Shown here in pieces: positions 16,163-24,086 of a stretch of DNA of 35,335 nucleotides (position 1 is its first letter; every line of letters starts with the position of its first letter). Under the pieces are notes generated by a model, which saw only the letters and a program-made list of their open reading frames with translations, was not told the DNA's origin and searched no databases. The stretch is from contig JASHNT010000100.1 of NCBI GenBank assembly GCA_030041495.1, positions 1-35,335 on the forward strand, given 5' to 3'. This DNA is from Bryobacteraceae bacterium (GTDB taxonomy: Bacteria; Acidobacteriota; Terriglobia; Bryobacterales; Bryobacteraceae). Position numbers and translations under genes: made by a program.

Positions 16163-17776
16163 ATGATCACGACGCCCATCTCGCCGACTGGCCGCACTGT
16201 TTCATCTTTGGGCGCGGACGTGGCGACCCGGTTCGGTAGTGTCATTACGTTGTCCGAAGGTCCTGGCGAGGATACGCTGGTCGTCGTAAAACGTGCTTCC
16301 GCCCTGCCGACGCTCTGCAAGTACCTCTTTTGGGAGGCCGGATGTTCATTCGGCGGGATCGTCGCCGAAGAGCAAAAAGACCAATGGAACCTGCTTTATC
16401 TTTTTCTCTTGCCCGGCGCAGGGTGGATTCACCTCCGTCTCGCGTTTCCGGTCGAAACCCGAACTCTGCCTAGCATTAGTGCGGAGGTTCATGCCGCGGA
16501 TTGGTACGAACGAGAAGCAGAGGATCTATTTGGATTGCGCTTCGAGGGTCATCCGAGGCTAGGCGACTTCATCCTGCATGATCAGGTCTGGCAGGAAGAT
16601 CTCGCGCCCATGCGTTTGGCGTTTGATCCGAGACAGCCGCGCCTGGAACGCCGGCCGAACCAGGAATGGCGGCCAACGCTGGTCGTAAAAGATCCGGGGG
16701 CGTTCGCGATGCCGGTCGGCCCTATCTATGATGGTGGCCTTGGTGAATCGATCCATTTCCTTTTGGAAACGGTGGGTGAAGACGTGATTCGAGCCGTTCC
16801 TCGATTGTTCTACAACTATCGCGCCGTAGAGAAGCTCGCCGAGGGCAAAACCGTTTCGAGCGGAATCCTTCTCGCTGAGCGCTTTGCGGCCAAATCGGCG
16901 TTTGCTCATTCTCTCGCCTATTGCCAGGCTGTCGAAAGGGCCGCCAGAATAAACGTTCCTGCGCGAGCCACACGCCTGCGCGTCATCTTGTGTGAGCTCG
17001 AACGTCTAAGACATCACGCCGGAGCAATTGAAGGCATCTGCCAATCGACGGCTCTAAGTGTCTCGGAGGCGCAGGCCGCAATTATAGAAGAGGAGCTGCT
17101 CCGCGCCTCGTGTGTCTTCACTGGTCACCGGTACTTATTTGGCCTGAACACTCCGGGAGGCTTGCGGCGCGACTTCGATGCCGAAAGCTGCAGCGCTTGC
17201 TTGGCTGCTGTCAACCGCGCGGTAGAGCAATTGTGTCGGCTCGAAGATCGGCTGCGGTATACCAGTAGCTTTCTCGACCGTCTGGAAGACGTCGGCGTCA
17301 TTACCCCGGAAGCCGCGCTTGATTTAGATCTGGTCGGACCGATTGGGCGTGCGTCAGGGCTCGCGAAGGATTTGCGGGCCATCTGTCCATATGCCAGCTA
17401 TCAGAGGTTCCGGTTCGAGGTACCTTGCGAAATGGAAGGCGACGGGTACGCCCGTCTGCGGATCCTCTTTGCTGAAACGAAGCAATCGGCGAGTCTGATC
17501 CGGCAAGCGATTGAGTCGCTGCGGCCTGGGGAGATTTGCGCGGAGGCGATCGACTCCGTCACAGGCTCGGCTCTGGGTTGGGTCGAAGCTCCTCTCGGCA
17601 CCGCCCTACATTATGTGAAGTTTGGGGAAGGTGGCCGGATTGACCGCTACAGGATTCTTCCACCATCGTTTCGGAATTGGCTTGGGCTGCACGTCGCGGT
17701 GGAGGACTTCGCATTTCAAGATTTTCCAATCATTTTGGCTACTTTCGGTTTGTCGGCAACCGAGTGCGATCGCTAA
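16163..17776 (+). CDS. hyfG: HyfG/HycE-like large subunit without NiFe ligands
   Basis: A 537-residue fusion of a NuoC-like domain (about 1-165, with ADWYEREAEDLFGLRFEGHP) and a NuoD/hydrogenase-large-subunit domain (from about 180, MPVGPIYDGGLGESIHF). In true NiFe enzymes the first metal motif is RVCGIC before the GFAHS segment; here the same place reads ERFAAKSAFAHS (residues 239-250) with no cysteine. The second, C-terminal DPCxxC motif is replaced by ILATFGLSATECDR at the very end. The protein therefore cannot bind a NiFe centre in the known way. This is the defining feature of energy-converting-hydrogenase-related (Ehr) complexes. No C-terminal maturation extension is present either, and no hyp maturation genes lie nearby. 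Catalysis, if any, is unknown; ion or proton movement driven by another reaction is the family-level guess. Confidence 0.9.
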   Translation: MITTPISPTGRTVSSLGADVATRFGSVITLSEGPGEDTLVVVKRASALPTLCKYLFWEAGCSFGGIVAEEQKDQWNLLYLFLLPGAGWIHLRLAFPVETRTLPSISAEVHAADWYEREAEDLFGLRFEGHPRLGDFILHDQVWQEDLAPMRLAFDPRQPRLERRPNQEWRPTLVVKDPGAFAMPVGPIYDGGLGESIHFLLETVGEDVIRAVPRLFYNYRAVEKLAEGKTVSSGILLAERFAAKSAFAHSLAYCQAVERAARINVPARATRLRVILCELERLRHHAGAIEGICQSTALSVSEAQAAIIEEELLRASCVFTGHRYLFGLNTPGGLRRDFDAESCSACLAAVNRAVEQLCRLEDRLRYTSSFLDRLEDVGVITPEAALDLDLVGPIGRASGLAKDLRAICPYASYQRFRFEVPCEMEGDGYARLRILFAETKQSASLIRQAIESLRPGEICAEAIDSVTGSALGWVEAPLGTALHYVKFGEGGRIDRYRILPPSFRNWLGLHVAVEDFAFQDFPIILATFGLSATECDR

Positions 17777-17788
17777 CGAGGGCAATTT

Positions 17789-18547
17789 ATGGCGTTTTGG
17801 TTCTGGCACGGATTACGAAACGGAGTTCAGTCGACGCGGTACCCCCATACTTCTGAGTCAGCCGCAGGCGTTTCTCCCGGGCATCCGCTCAGCACGCGAT
17901 TCCCAAGTGCGACCGACGCGGCACGAGTCGCCGCAGCCTGCCCGGTCGAAGCAATAACGGCTGTAGACGATTTGGCCCAGATTGAACACAAGCGATGCGT
18001 CTATTGCCAGCGTTGCCATTTCGGCGGGACCGAACGGGTGCATTGGGATTCAAGCTTTGAATGGACTCGACCCCACTCCATCAGAGCGCGGTACGATCCG
18101 CTCCCGCGTGACTTTTCTGCGTCGCTCCATATCATAGTCGTGGACGCCGGCGACTGCGGAGCTTGCTTGAACGAGGTAAAGCAGCTCAACAATCCTCTCT
18201 ACAACATGCATCGCCTTGGGTTCTTCTTCACCCCCACGCCTCGGTCGGCGGACGTCCTTATCGTCGTGGGACCGGTTAGCGAGAACATGCGCGGACCGCT
18301 GCTTAAGACCTACGAAGCCATGCCAAATCCCAAGCGCGTAATTGCCGTAGGTGCGTGCGCGATCACCGGGGGAGTATTTGAGCGCACGTTCATGTCTGCG
18401 GGAGGAGTTGGATCGGTACTTCCGGTCGATCTGGACGTTCCGGGCGATCCCCCTCCACCGCTCGCCATTCTGCATGGGCTGCTTGTCGTCACAGGGAGGA
18501 AGCAACCGGTCCCGCACGGCATGTTAGCCGCTGGAGCGCTGAAGTGA
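17789..18547 (+). CDS. hyfI: HyfI/NuoB-like subunit with fused single-cluster ferredoxin domain
   Basis: A 252-residue protein. Residues about 40-80 keep half of a HyfH-type ferredoxin: C51-P (ACPVEAI) and C70-x2-C73-x2-C76 (KRCVYCQRC). In 2[4Fe-4S] ferredoxins exactly these four form one cluster, so one cluster may survive here. The C-terminal NuoB domain has C123 and C126 (DCGACLNEV) and C190 (VGACAITGG), but the fourth ligand of cluster N2, normally PGCPP, is PGDPP (Asp220). The remaining NuoB features (NNPLYNMHRLGF, SADVLIVVGPVSENM, TYEAMPNPK) are well kept. There is no separate hyfH gene, which fits the fusion. It follows the large subunit by 12 bases and overlaps the HyfB-like gene (GTGA). 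Confidence 0.9.
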   Translation: MAFWFWHGLRNGVQSTRYPHTSESAAGVSPGHPLSTRFPSATDAARVAAACPVEAITAVDDLAQIEHKRCVYCQRCHFGGTERVHWDSSFEWTRPHSIRARYDPLPRDFSASLHIIVVDAGDCGACLNEVKQLNNPLYNMHRLGFFFTPTPRSADVLIVVGPVSENMRGPLLKTYEAMPNPKRVIAVGACAITGGVFERTFMSAGGVGSVLPVDLDVPGDPPPPLAILHGLLVVTGRKQPVPHGMLAAGALK

Positions 18548-20691
18548 CTGCTGCCATAGGGGATACTCTTCTCTCCTTCTTCGTGCTGTGCGGGTTGGGC
18601 CTGCTACTATCGCAAGCTGGCAAACGCCGTGCGGCCGTCATCATTGCTTGCCTGGGGACATTGTGCTCCATGTTGCTCATAGCCGCCGCTGCACTTCGCT
18701 TGATCGGTGGACAGGACTTCGATGCGTCGCTGTGGACGTTGAATGGCTGGGGAGCGCTGTCTCTTCATCTCGACGCATTATCTGCGGTCTTTCTTTTCAC
18801 CGCCGGGCTGGTATACCTCTCATGCTCATTGTTTGCGCCGGACTATTTTCTGAACTATTTCCAGGGACGCTATCCTGCCGGCCGGTTCGGTGCGCTGCAT
18901 TTCGCTTTGATGGGCCTGGTCGTACTGGTTCTAATCGCAGGAGACGTGCTCACGTTCTTGTTGTGCTGGGAATGCATGACACTCCTCATCTACCTACTGG
19001 TGAATTATGAGCAGCATCAGCAAACCGATTCAAATGCCGGGTACATCATGCTGGCCATGAGCGAGGCGGGATTTTTAGCCGTCGTTATCGCTTTTCTCAT
19101 CGTCGCGTCACACGCCGATGGCTTCTCGTTTTCGGCGCTCCGCGCAGCCTCGGTTAGTCTCTCCAACTCGGGCAGCGGGGGCGTTTTCGTCCTCGGATTC
19201 CTGGGATTTGGAGTCAAGGCAGGGCTGGTGCCCGTGAACTTCTGGTTGCCCCGCTGCTACACCGCTTCGCCGTCTGCATTCGCTCCGGTCCTGGCGGGAG
19301 TAACCTTAAACCTCGGTCTCTACGGAATTGTTCGTCTGAATGGAGACTTGGCTCCCGGGCACAGTCTGGGGGCGGGTCTGGCGGCTCTGATTGTCGGAAG
19401 CGTTACGGCCCTGGTCGGTATTCTCTACGCCACAACGGAGAACGACTTGAAAACGATGCTTGCCCATAGTTCCATCGAGAACGCAGGCATAATCGTGGCC
19501 GGCTTCGGAGCATTTCTCGTGTTCCGGAATTCCGGCGACGCCGTTCCGGCGGCGATTGCTCTAACGGCCGCACTATACCATATGGTGAATCATGCCGTTT
19601 ACAAGGCCCTCCTGTATGAGGGAGCCGGGCACATCGAAGCCTCGACCGGTACGCGCGACATGGACCGGCTGGGCGGGCTCATTCGTGTGCTTCCCGCCCT
19701 CTCGGTGCTTTTTCTGGTGGGTTGCCTGGCAATTTCCGCCGTACCGCCGTTCAACGGCTTTGTAAGCGAATGGATGACCTTGCAGACGTTCCTGCGAAGC
19801 GCCCTGCTCCCTTCGGCTGTAGTGAAGGTGGTTTTTGCGCTCTGTGGCGCGATTCTGGCGTTGACGGCGGCCCTGGCAGTGACCTGTTTCGTCAAGACGT
19901 ATGCGATGACGTTCCTTGGGATTCGACGCGGAGCGTGGACGCCCAACACTATCCTTCCCGCTCGCAAGCCCCGCTTCTCCTTGACGATTTTGGCGGTCTC
20001 GTGCTTTTTGCTGGGCATCCTGCCGACGCACGTGATTCCGGTGTTGGATCGCGCGGTTCAACCATTGGCAGGCACCAGTGCGACGGCTGCCCTGGTCCCG
20101 CCCTTTTTTACGGCCACTTCTGAAAACCAACAACTGCCGACCGGGTTTTTACAAGACTTCCACAATTTGGGCGCTCAGACTGGAGCCGGTCTGATTCCAG
20201 GCCGGGGGCTCGTGATTCTTTTGCGAGGCTCCGAACAGAACCCGGTTGTGTTCGCGATGTCACCATCGTACAGCCTCATTGCGTTAGCCGCTCTCTTACT
20301 GCTGGCCTGGTTTATCGTCGGCCATCTGACGCGTCAACGCGTCACCTCAAGGCGTGAAGTCTGGGCGGGCGGCATCCCACGGCTCCTGCCGGAAATGAGT
20401 TACACGGCGACCGGTTTTTCGAATCCGGTACGCGTTGTCTTCCAGGCGATCTTCCGTCCCAACATCGTGGAAGACACCCGAGAGACCGTCAGCGTCCATT
20501 TCCGGACCGCGATATTGCGGCGGCGCGATGAGACCCATCTGGTCGATCGTTTGTTTCTGCATCCTGTAGGCGACGCAATCAGCTGGGTGGCGCGCTCCCT
20601 GGCCGCGATGCACCATGGCAGGCTCAATGCTTACGTGAGCTACTTTGTAGGCTTTCTTGTGCTGATCCTGTTCTTGTACCGGCTCACATAA
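18544..20691 (+). CDS. hyfB: HyfB-like large antiporter subunit (NuoL family)
   Basis: A 715-residue NuoL/HyfB-type membrane protein with about 16 helices plus a C-terminal part. The GTG start overlaps the stop of the HyfI-like gene. Hallmarks: LLCWECMTLLIYLLV, KAGLVPVNFWLPRCYTASPS, LAHSSIENAGIIVAGFGA and NHAVYKALLYEGAGHIE, the usual Lys/Glu/His residues of the ion path. E. coli HyfB is about 672 residues. A second, HyfD-like antiporter subunit is absent, so the complex would have the subunits C, E, F, G, I and B only. It is the last gene of unit 4 and ends 15 bases from the end of the convergent ilvD gene. No formate dehydrogenase gene is nearby. Confidence 0.93.
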   Translation: MTAAIGDTLLSFFVLCGLGLLLSQAGKRRAAVIIACLGTLCSMLLIAAAALRLIGGQDFDASLWTLNGWGALSLHLDALSAVFLFTAGLVYLSCSLFAPDYFLNYFQGRYPAGRFGALHFALMGLVVLVLIAGDVLTFLLCWECMTLLIYLLVNYEQHQQTDSNAGYIMLAMSEAGFLAVVIAFLIVASHADGFSFSALRAASVSLSNSGSGGVFVLGFLGFGVKAGLVPVNFWLPRCYTASPSAFAPVLAGVTLNLGLYGIVRLNGDLAPGHSLGAGLAALIVGSVTALVGILYATTENDLKTMLAHSSIENAGIIVAGFGAFLVFRNSGDAVPAAIALTAALYHMVNHAVYKALLYEGAGHIEASTGTRDMDRLGGLIRVLPALSVLFLVGCLAISAVPPFNGFVSEWMTLQTFLRSALLPSAVVKVVFALCGAILALTAALAVTCFVKTYAMTFLGIRRGAWTPNTILPARKPRFSLTILAVSCFLLGILPTHVIPVLDRAVQPLAGTSATAALVPPFFTATSENQQLPTGFLQDFHNLGAQTGAGLIPGRGLVILLRGSEQNPVVFAMSPSYSLIALAALLLLAWFIVGHLTRQRVTSRREVWAGGIPRLLPEMSYTATGFSNPVRVVFQAIFRPNIVEDTRETVSVHFRTAILRRRDETHLVDRLFLHPVGDAISWVARSLAAMHHGRLNAYVSYFVGFLVLILFLYRLT

Positions 20692-20705
20692 CCGCGAGCG
20701 GTCCG

Positions 20706-22385
20706 CTATTCGTCCGTCACGCAGCCGAGGCTCGCGCTCTTGACCAGCCGAATGTACTTGGCGAGTGTTCCACGATTCGCCTTGTAAGGTGGCATCGCCC
20801 AGTCCTTTCGCCGCTCCTCAATCTCGCCATCCGAAAGCTCCACCTGAAGCAGGTTCGCGGTAGCGTCGATCGTGATCCGGTCACCATTGCGAACTAATGC
20901 GATCGGACCGCCCTCCTGCGCCTCTGGTGTGACATGGGCGACGATGAAGCCGTGGGACCCGCCTGAAAATCGGCCATCCGTGATCAAGGCAACATCTTTC
21001 CCGAGTCCAGCTCCGACCACTGCGGACGTAGGCGTCAGCATTTCGGGCATGCCAGGCCCACCCTTGGGGCCTTCATACCGGATCACGATGACGTCGCCTT
21101 TCGCGATCTCCCGCTGCTCCAGCGAATGAAGCATCTCCTCTTCTGAATCGTATACTCGTGCGGGTCCTGAAAAGCGCAGCCCTTCCTTTCCGGTGATCTT
21201 GGCAACGGCGCCTTCCGGCGCCAGATTTCCCTTCAGGATTTGGATGTGTCCAGTCGCTTTTAAGGGTGTTGAACGCGCCTGCACGATCGTTTGTCCTGGC
21301 TTCAGATCCGGGAGATTCTCCACGTTCTGCCGGAGCGTCCGGCCCGTAACCGTTAAGCAGTCACCGTTCAACAGACCCTCTTTGAGCAGCATTCTGATCA
21401 CGGCAGGGATACCGCCGACCGCGTGGAGATCCTCCATGACGTGGGGGCCGCTCGGCTTGAAGTCGGCGAGCAACGGAGTTCGTTGGCTCACCCGCTGGAA
21501 ATCGTCGATGCCGAGCTCCACGTCGACGGAGCGCGCCATCGCGATAAGATGAAGCACGGCATTCGTAGAGCCGCCCAGAACATTTACCAGCACCATCGCG
21601 TTCTCGAACGCTTCGCGGGTCATGATCTGCCTCGGCTTTAGGTCGAGTTCCAGCAGATTCTTGATGGCGGCTCCCGCGCGGAAACATTCTTCGAGCTTCA
21701 AGGGGTCTTCGGCTGGCGTCGATGAGCTGTACGGAAGGGACATACCCAAGACCTCAATGGCGGATGCCATCGTGTTCGCAGTGTACATTCCGCCACAAGC
21801 GCCTGCGCCGGGGCAAGCGTGACGAACTATTTCGGCTCGCTGACCTTCATCGATGCTGCCTGAAAGATATTGTCCGTAGCTCTGAAACGCCGAGATTACG
21901 TCCAGCTTTTTCCCGCCGGACGAGCCCGCGTGAATCGTCCCGCCGTAGATCATGAGCCCGGGCCGGTTCACGCGGCCCATCGCCATAATGCACCCAGGCA
22001 TGTTCTTGTCGCACCCCGGAATCGAGATGTTCGCGTCGTACCATTGCGCTTCCATGGTGGTCTCGATTGAGTCGGCAATCAAATCGCGCGACTGCAATGA
22101 GAAACTCATGCCATCGGTGCCCATCGAAATTCCATCGCTCACGCCGATAGTGTTGAAGCGCAAACCGACTAAGCCAGCTGCGGCGACCCCTTCCTTCGCC
22201 TTGGCGGCTAGATTGAGCAAGTGCATGTTGCACGGATTGCCTTCGAACCAAACGCTGGCGATTCCCACCTGCGGCTTATCCAGATCTTCCGGCCGAAGTC
22301 CGATGGCGTGGAGCATGGCTTGCGAAGCTCCCTGCGATCTCGGCTGCGTGATGCGCGAGCTATAGCGATTCAATTGCTTGTCCAC
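20706..22385 (-). CDS. ilvD: Dihydroxy-acid dehydratase
   Basis: Dihydroxy-acid dehydratase, an Fe-S enzyme of branched-chain amino acid synthesis that dehydrates 2,3-dihydroxy acids to 2-keto acids; 559 residues, the usual length. Cysteine motifs in order are [20 protein letters not shown] and [15 protein letters not shown], three cluster-ligand positions as in the [2Fe-2S]-type enzymes. GTG start with AGGAGG 7 bases upstream. It lies 42 bases after a DUF190 gene and is the last gene of riboswitch unit 5. No other ilv gene is present, so this is not an amino acid operon. Like enolase it is a metal-dependent dehydratase, which suggests an induced replacement for a fluoride-sensitive or stress-sensitive enzyme; that is inference. 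Confidence 0.96.
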   Translation of the reverse strand: MDKQLNRYSSRITQPRSQGASQAMLHAIGLRPEDLDKPQVGIASVWFEGNPCNMHLLNLAAKAKEGVAAAGLVGLRFNTIGVSDGISMGTDGMSFSLQSRDLIADSIETTMEAQWYDANISIPGCDKNMPGCIMAMGRVNRPGLMIYGGTIHAGSSGGKKLDVISAFQSYGQYLSGSIDEGQRAEIVRHACPGAGACGGMYTANTMASAIEVLGMSLPYSSSTPAEDPLKLEECFRAGAAIKNLLELDLKPRQIMTREAFENAMVLVNVLGGSTNAVLHLIAMARSVDVELGIDDFQRVSQRTPLLADFKPSGPHVMEDLHAVGGIPAVIRMLLKEGLLNGDCLTVTGRTLRQNVENLPDLKPGQTIVQARSTPLKATGHIQILKGNLAPEGAVAKITGKEGLRFSGPARVYDSEEEMLHSLEQREIAKGDVIVIRYEGPKGGPGMPEMLTPTSAVVGAGLGKDVALITDGRFSGGSHGFIVAHVTPEAQEGGPIALVRNGDRITIDATANLLQVELSDGEIEERRKDWAMPPYKANRGTLAKYIRLVKSASLGCVTDE

Positions 22386-22427
22386 GGTTCTTCCTCCTAG
22401 TGTTTTTCGTTCAAAGTCCGCAAAAGC

Positions 22428-22787
22428 CTACGCCTGTGATGGAGGAGCATTCTCAGGCAGCCTGTGCACCGGTCGAATGATTTCGGCGTCTGAGAGCACG
22501 AGTCCATCCTGAAGCGTCGGCCTGATCGCATCGATCGCAGAGTCGATCTTCTCCGGCTTATCGATTACTGTGATCATTACGGGCAGGTCGTGATGGAAGC
22601 ACACAGGCTGTGACCTATGGGTCTGACCGTTGGCACCGTAGCCAAGAATCCCGCGATACACAGTCGCGCCCGCTGCGCGCTTGTGCTCAAGAAAGTTGAG
22701 GACGGCGCTCCACAGTAATCTGCCGTGATAATGAGTGTCCTCATTGAGGTACATCGTTACCTTCTTGGCCGGGCCCTTGGGAAGCAC
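22428..22787 (-). CDS. DUF190 protein (PII-like)
   Basis: A 119-residue DUF190 protein with the start MLPKGPAKKVTMYLNEDT, almost the same as the tandem protein at 7388. It has the full glycine loop GATVYRGILGYGANGQTHRS and the C-terminal strand LSDAEIIRPVHR. The start ATG lies inside the end of the NUDIX gene (31-base overlap), and ilvD follows 42 bases later. It makes a fourth DUF190 domain in this locus, in a different riboswitch unit from the other three, which argues that these PII-like proteins are a general part of the fluoride response here. Ligand unknown. Confidence 0.9.
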   Translation of the reverse strand: MLPKGPAKKVTMYLNEDTHYHGRLLWSAVLNFLEHKRAAGATVYRGILGYGANGQTHRSQPVCFHHDLPVMITVIDKPEKIDSAIDAIRPTLQDGLVLSDAEIIRPVHRLPENAPPSQA

Positions 22788-23197
22788 ATACTCTCCGGAT
22801 GCAGCAAGAGCCTATACATGTCCTCCAGCGTGAACCATCCCGTTGCCTCTGTTTCCTGCACGCAGTAGGCAGGGAACGGGCGGTCGACTTCGGCCATCAC
22901 GACATGAAACTGCCAGTTGCCGCCGCAGTCCTGCACCTGGACGTCCGTCACCCGATACGGCGGAAGCGGGCCGATTTCCTCCTTCGCTTCTCTTTTCGCC
23001 GCTGCTTCGGGTGTTTCTCCTTCCCGGATGGCCCCGCCGGGCATGCCCCATCTGCCTGCGTAGTCCTTCGATTTCGACCGTTGTTGCAGAAGATAACGCG
23101 GCTCACCCTGTTCGGGACTATAGCGGAACAGAAGCCCTGCTCCGCCGAGTCTTCCCCAGTGGACATGGCCTTTCTCGCAAACTGTCCAAAGGTCCAT
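22757..23197 (-). CDS. NUDIX hydrolase
   Basis: A 146-residue NUDIX protein that would cleave a nucleoside diphosphate linked to another group. The Nudix box is complete: GAIREGETPEAAAKREAKEE followed by IG, matching Gx5Ex7REUxEExGU. It is preceded by the usual YAGRWGMPG. The N-terminus CEKGHVHWGRLGGAGLLF is a form seen in bacterial 8-oxo-dGTP-type or ADP-ribose-type NUDIX proteins, but specificity cannot be assigned. The reaction needs Mg2+, which links it to fluoride chemistry only loosely. It lies between the small membrane protein and the DUF190 gene, overlapping the latter by 31 bases, in riboswitch unit 5. Confidence 0.9.
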   Translation of the reverse strand: MDLWTVCEKGHVHWGRLGGAGLLFRYSPEQGEPRYLLQQRSKSKDYAGRWGMPGGAIREGETPEAAAKREAKEEIGPLPPYRVTDVQVQDCGGNWQFHVVMAEVDRPFPAYCVQETEATGWFTLEDMYRLLLHPESMCFPRARPRR

Positions 23198-23286
23198 GCA
23201 TTATTGTCGTCTCTCCGGCGCTTGAGGCGCGCAACGAGAAGAGTCTTGCGTCGGGGTACTCGCCCGGAGAACGGAATCGGGGTAGC

Positions 23287-23658
23287 TCAGCGACGGCGCT
23301 TGCGCGAAGAAATACCTAGGCCGGTCTGTCTTTTGGGCACAGTGCCCGCCTTGATCCTGCTGCGCACCACGAGATACCAAGGAAACATAACGAACCAGAG
23401 AACGTACATTGCGTTGAACAGAATCATCGGATGAAGGGCGATCCACGTTTTATAAGCTTGAAGATCAATATACACAGAATCGACGGCCGCCCAGGTGCTC
23501 GTCAGAAGGATGAACAAGACCGCGAGAGCCAGCAACCTACCCTCATGCGCGAGGAGCACAACCAATGCGATCAGGCAGGCCGCCATCACGGCCAGCATCA
23601 ATTGAGTTGTGGCCTCTGGCAGGGGTTTCGGCGGGCGCACAGGTCGCGGCATTTTCAT
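23287..23658 (-). CDS. Small three-helix membrane protein
   Basis: A 123-residue protein I cannot assign to a family. It has three hydrophobic segments, at about 18-40 (LMLAVMAACLIALVVLLA), 43-62 (LALAVLFILLTSTWAA) and 79-98 (ILFNAMYVLWFVMFPWYLVV). The N-terminus is proline-rich (MKMPRPVRPPKPLPE) and the C-terminus strongly basic (SSRKRRR), which suggests the C-terminus is cytoplasmic. It is the first gene after fluoride riboswitch 5, about 134 bases downstream of the aptamer, and precedes the NUDIX gene by 89 bases. No ribosome-binding site is clear. Being first in a riboswitch-controlled unit supports it as a real gene; a role in ion handling is possible but unsupported by motif. Confidence 0.75.
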   Translation of the reverse strand: MKMPRPVRPPKPLPEATTQLMLAVMAACLIALVVLLAHEGRLLALAVLFILLTSTWAAVDSVYIDLQAYKTWIALHPMILFNAMYVLWFVMFPWYLVVRSRIKAGTVPKRQTGLGISSRKRRR

Positions 23659-23773
23659 CGCGAGAGTGGTGGCTCACCACACATTATGGGTTCCACAATC
23701 CGCGAGCCCGCCGCTCCCGCGCCGTGGGATTGGACGATCTCAATGTGGCCGGAGGGGCCGGTATGGACCTTGG

Positions 23774-23815
23774 GCATTGGGGACCAATTCAGGTAGGAGT
23801 CATCTTCCCCAATGC
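23774..23815 (-). promoter_or_regulatory. Expression-platform hairpin of riboswitch 5
   Basis: On the minus-strand RNA, GCATTGGGGA (part of P3, 23815-23806) is perfectly complementary over 10 bases to TCCCCAATGC (23783-23774), looping out the 3' signature ACTCCTAC. Forming this stem breaks the aptamer. No U-tract follows. Confidence 0.7.
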
Positions 23816-23843
23816 GGGGCGGTTAGCGGCGAACTCCAACGCC
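23793..23843 (-). promoter_or_regulatory. Fluoride riboswitch 5 (crcB motif), controls membrane protein-NUDIX-DUF190-ilvD
   Basis: On the minus strand: GGCGTTGGAGTTCGCC (P1 GGCG/CGCC plus the GGAGT strand), GCTAACCGCCCC, a GCATT loop, GGGG, and AAGATGACTCCTAC. Every conserved element of the fluoride aptamer is present. It is back to back with riboswitch 6, with 91 bases between the two aptamers that hold both promoters. Confidence 0.92.
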
Positions 23844-23850
23844 TCGATAT

Positions 23851-23880
23851 TCTTTATCTCACGACCAGGCTCTTTGTCAA
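23851..23880 (-). promoter_or_regulatory. Sigma-70-type promoter for riboswitch 5
   Basis: A perfect TTGACA on the minus strand (23880-23875), 18 bases, then TAAAGA (23856-23851). The expected start point is at the 5' end of riboswitch 5. The -10 match is weak, so the exact box may differ. Confidence 0.5.
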
Positions 23881-23898
23881 GGTATTTGAAGAAAGCCA

Positions 23899-23928
23899 TT
23901 GACTACCATCGAGAAACGCGTTCATAAT
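23899..23928 (+). promoter_or_regulatory. Sigma-70-type promoter for riboswitch 6
   Basis: TTGACT at 23899-23904, 18 bases, CATAAT at 23923-23928. The predicted start of transcription coincides with the first base of riboswitch 6 (23935). Confidence 0.65.
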
Positions 23929-23934
23929 GACTCA

Positions 23935-23987
23935 GGCGTTGGAGTTCGCCTCTAAATGCCCCCATCCCGGGGGAAGATGACTCCTAC
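23935..23987 (+). promoter_or_regulatory. Fluoride riboswitch 6 (crcB motif), controls CFA-GTPase-PP2C unit
   Basis: GGCGTTGGAGTTCGCC (P1 and GGAGT strand), TCTAAATGCCCCC, ATCC loop, GGGGG (P3), AAGATGACTCCTAC. It differs from the consensus in ATGCC instead of ACCGCC in the junction. Downstream, CTACCAG (23984-23990) pairs perfectly with CTGGTAG (24001-24007), and GATGA (23976-23980) with TCATC (24011-24015), giving a long alternative hairpin that consumes the 3' aptamer strand. Confidence 0.9.
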
Positions 23988-24086
23988 CAGGGCCGCTTCT
24001 CTGGTAGAGCTCATCATCCGAATGCGCTCCCCGCGGAAGCCCTGCAAAAATTGATCCAGTCGCCCTGCGAGGGTGAGGAGGCTTAC

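Noticed and set aside
13064-20691. A functional formate hydrogenlyase/hydrogenase 4
   Set aside because: The large subunit lacks both NiFe cysteine motifs, and no formate dehydrogenase or hyp maturation genes are present.
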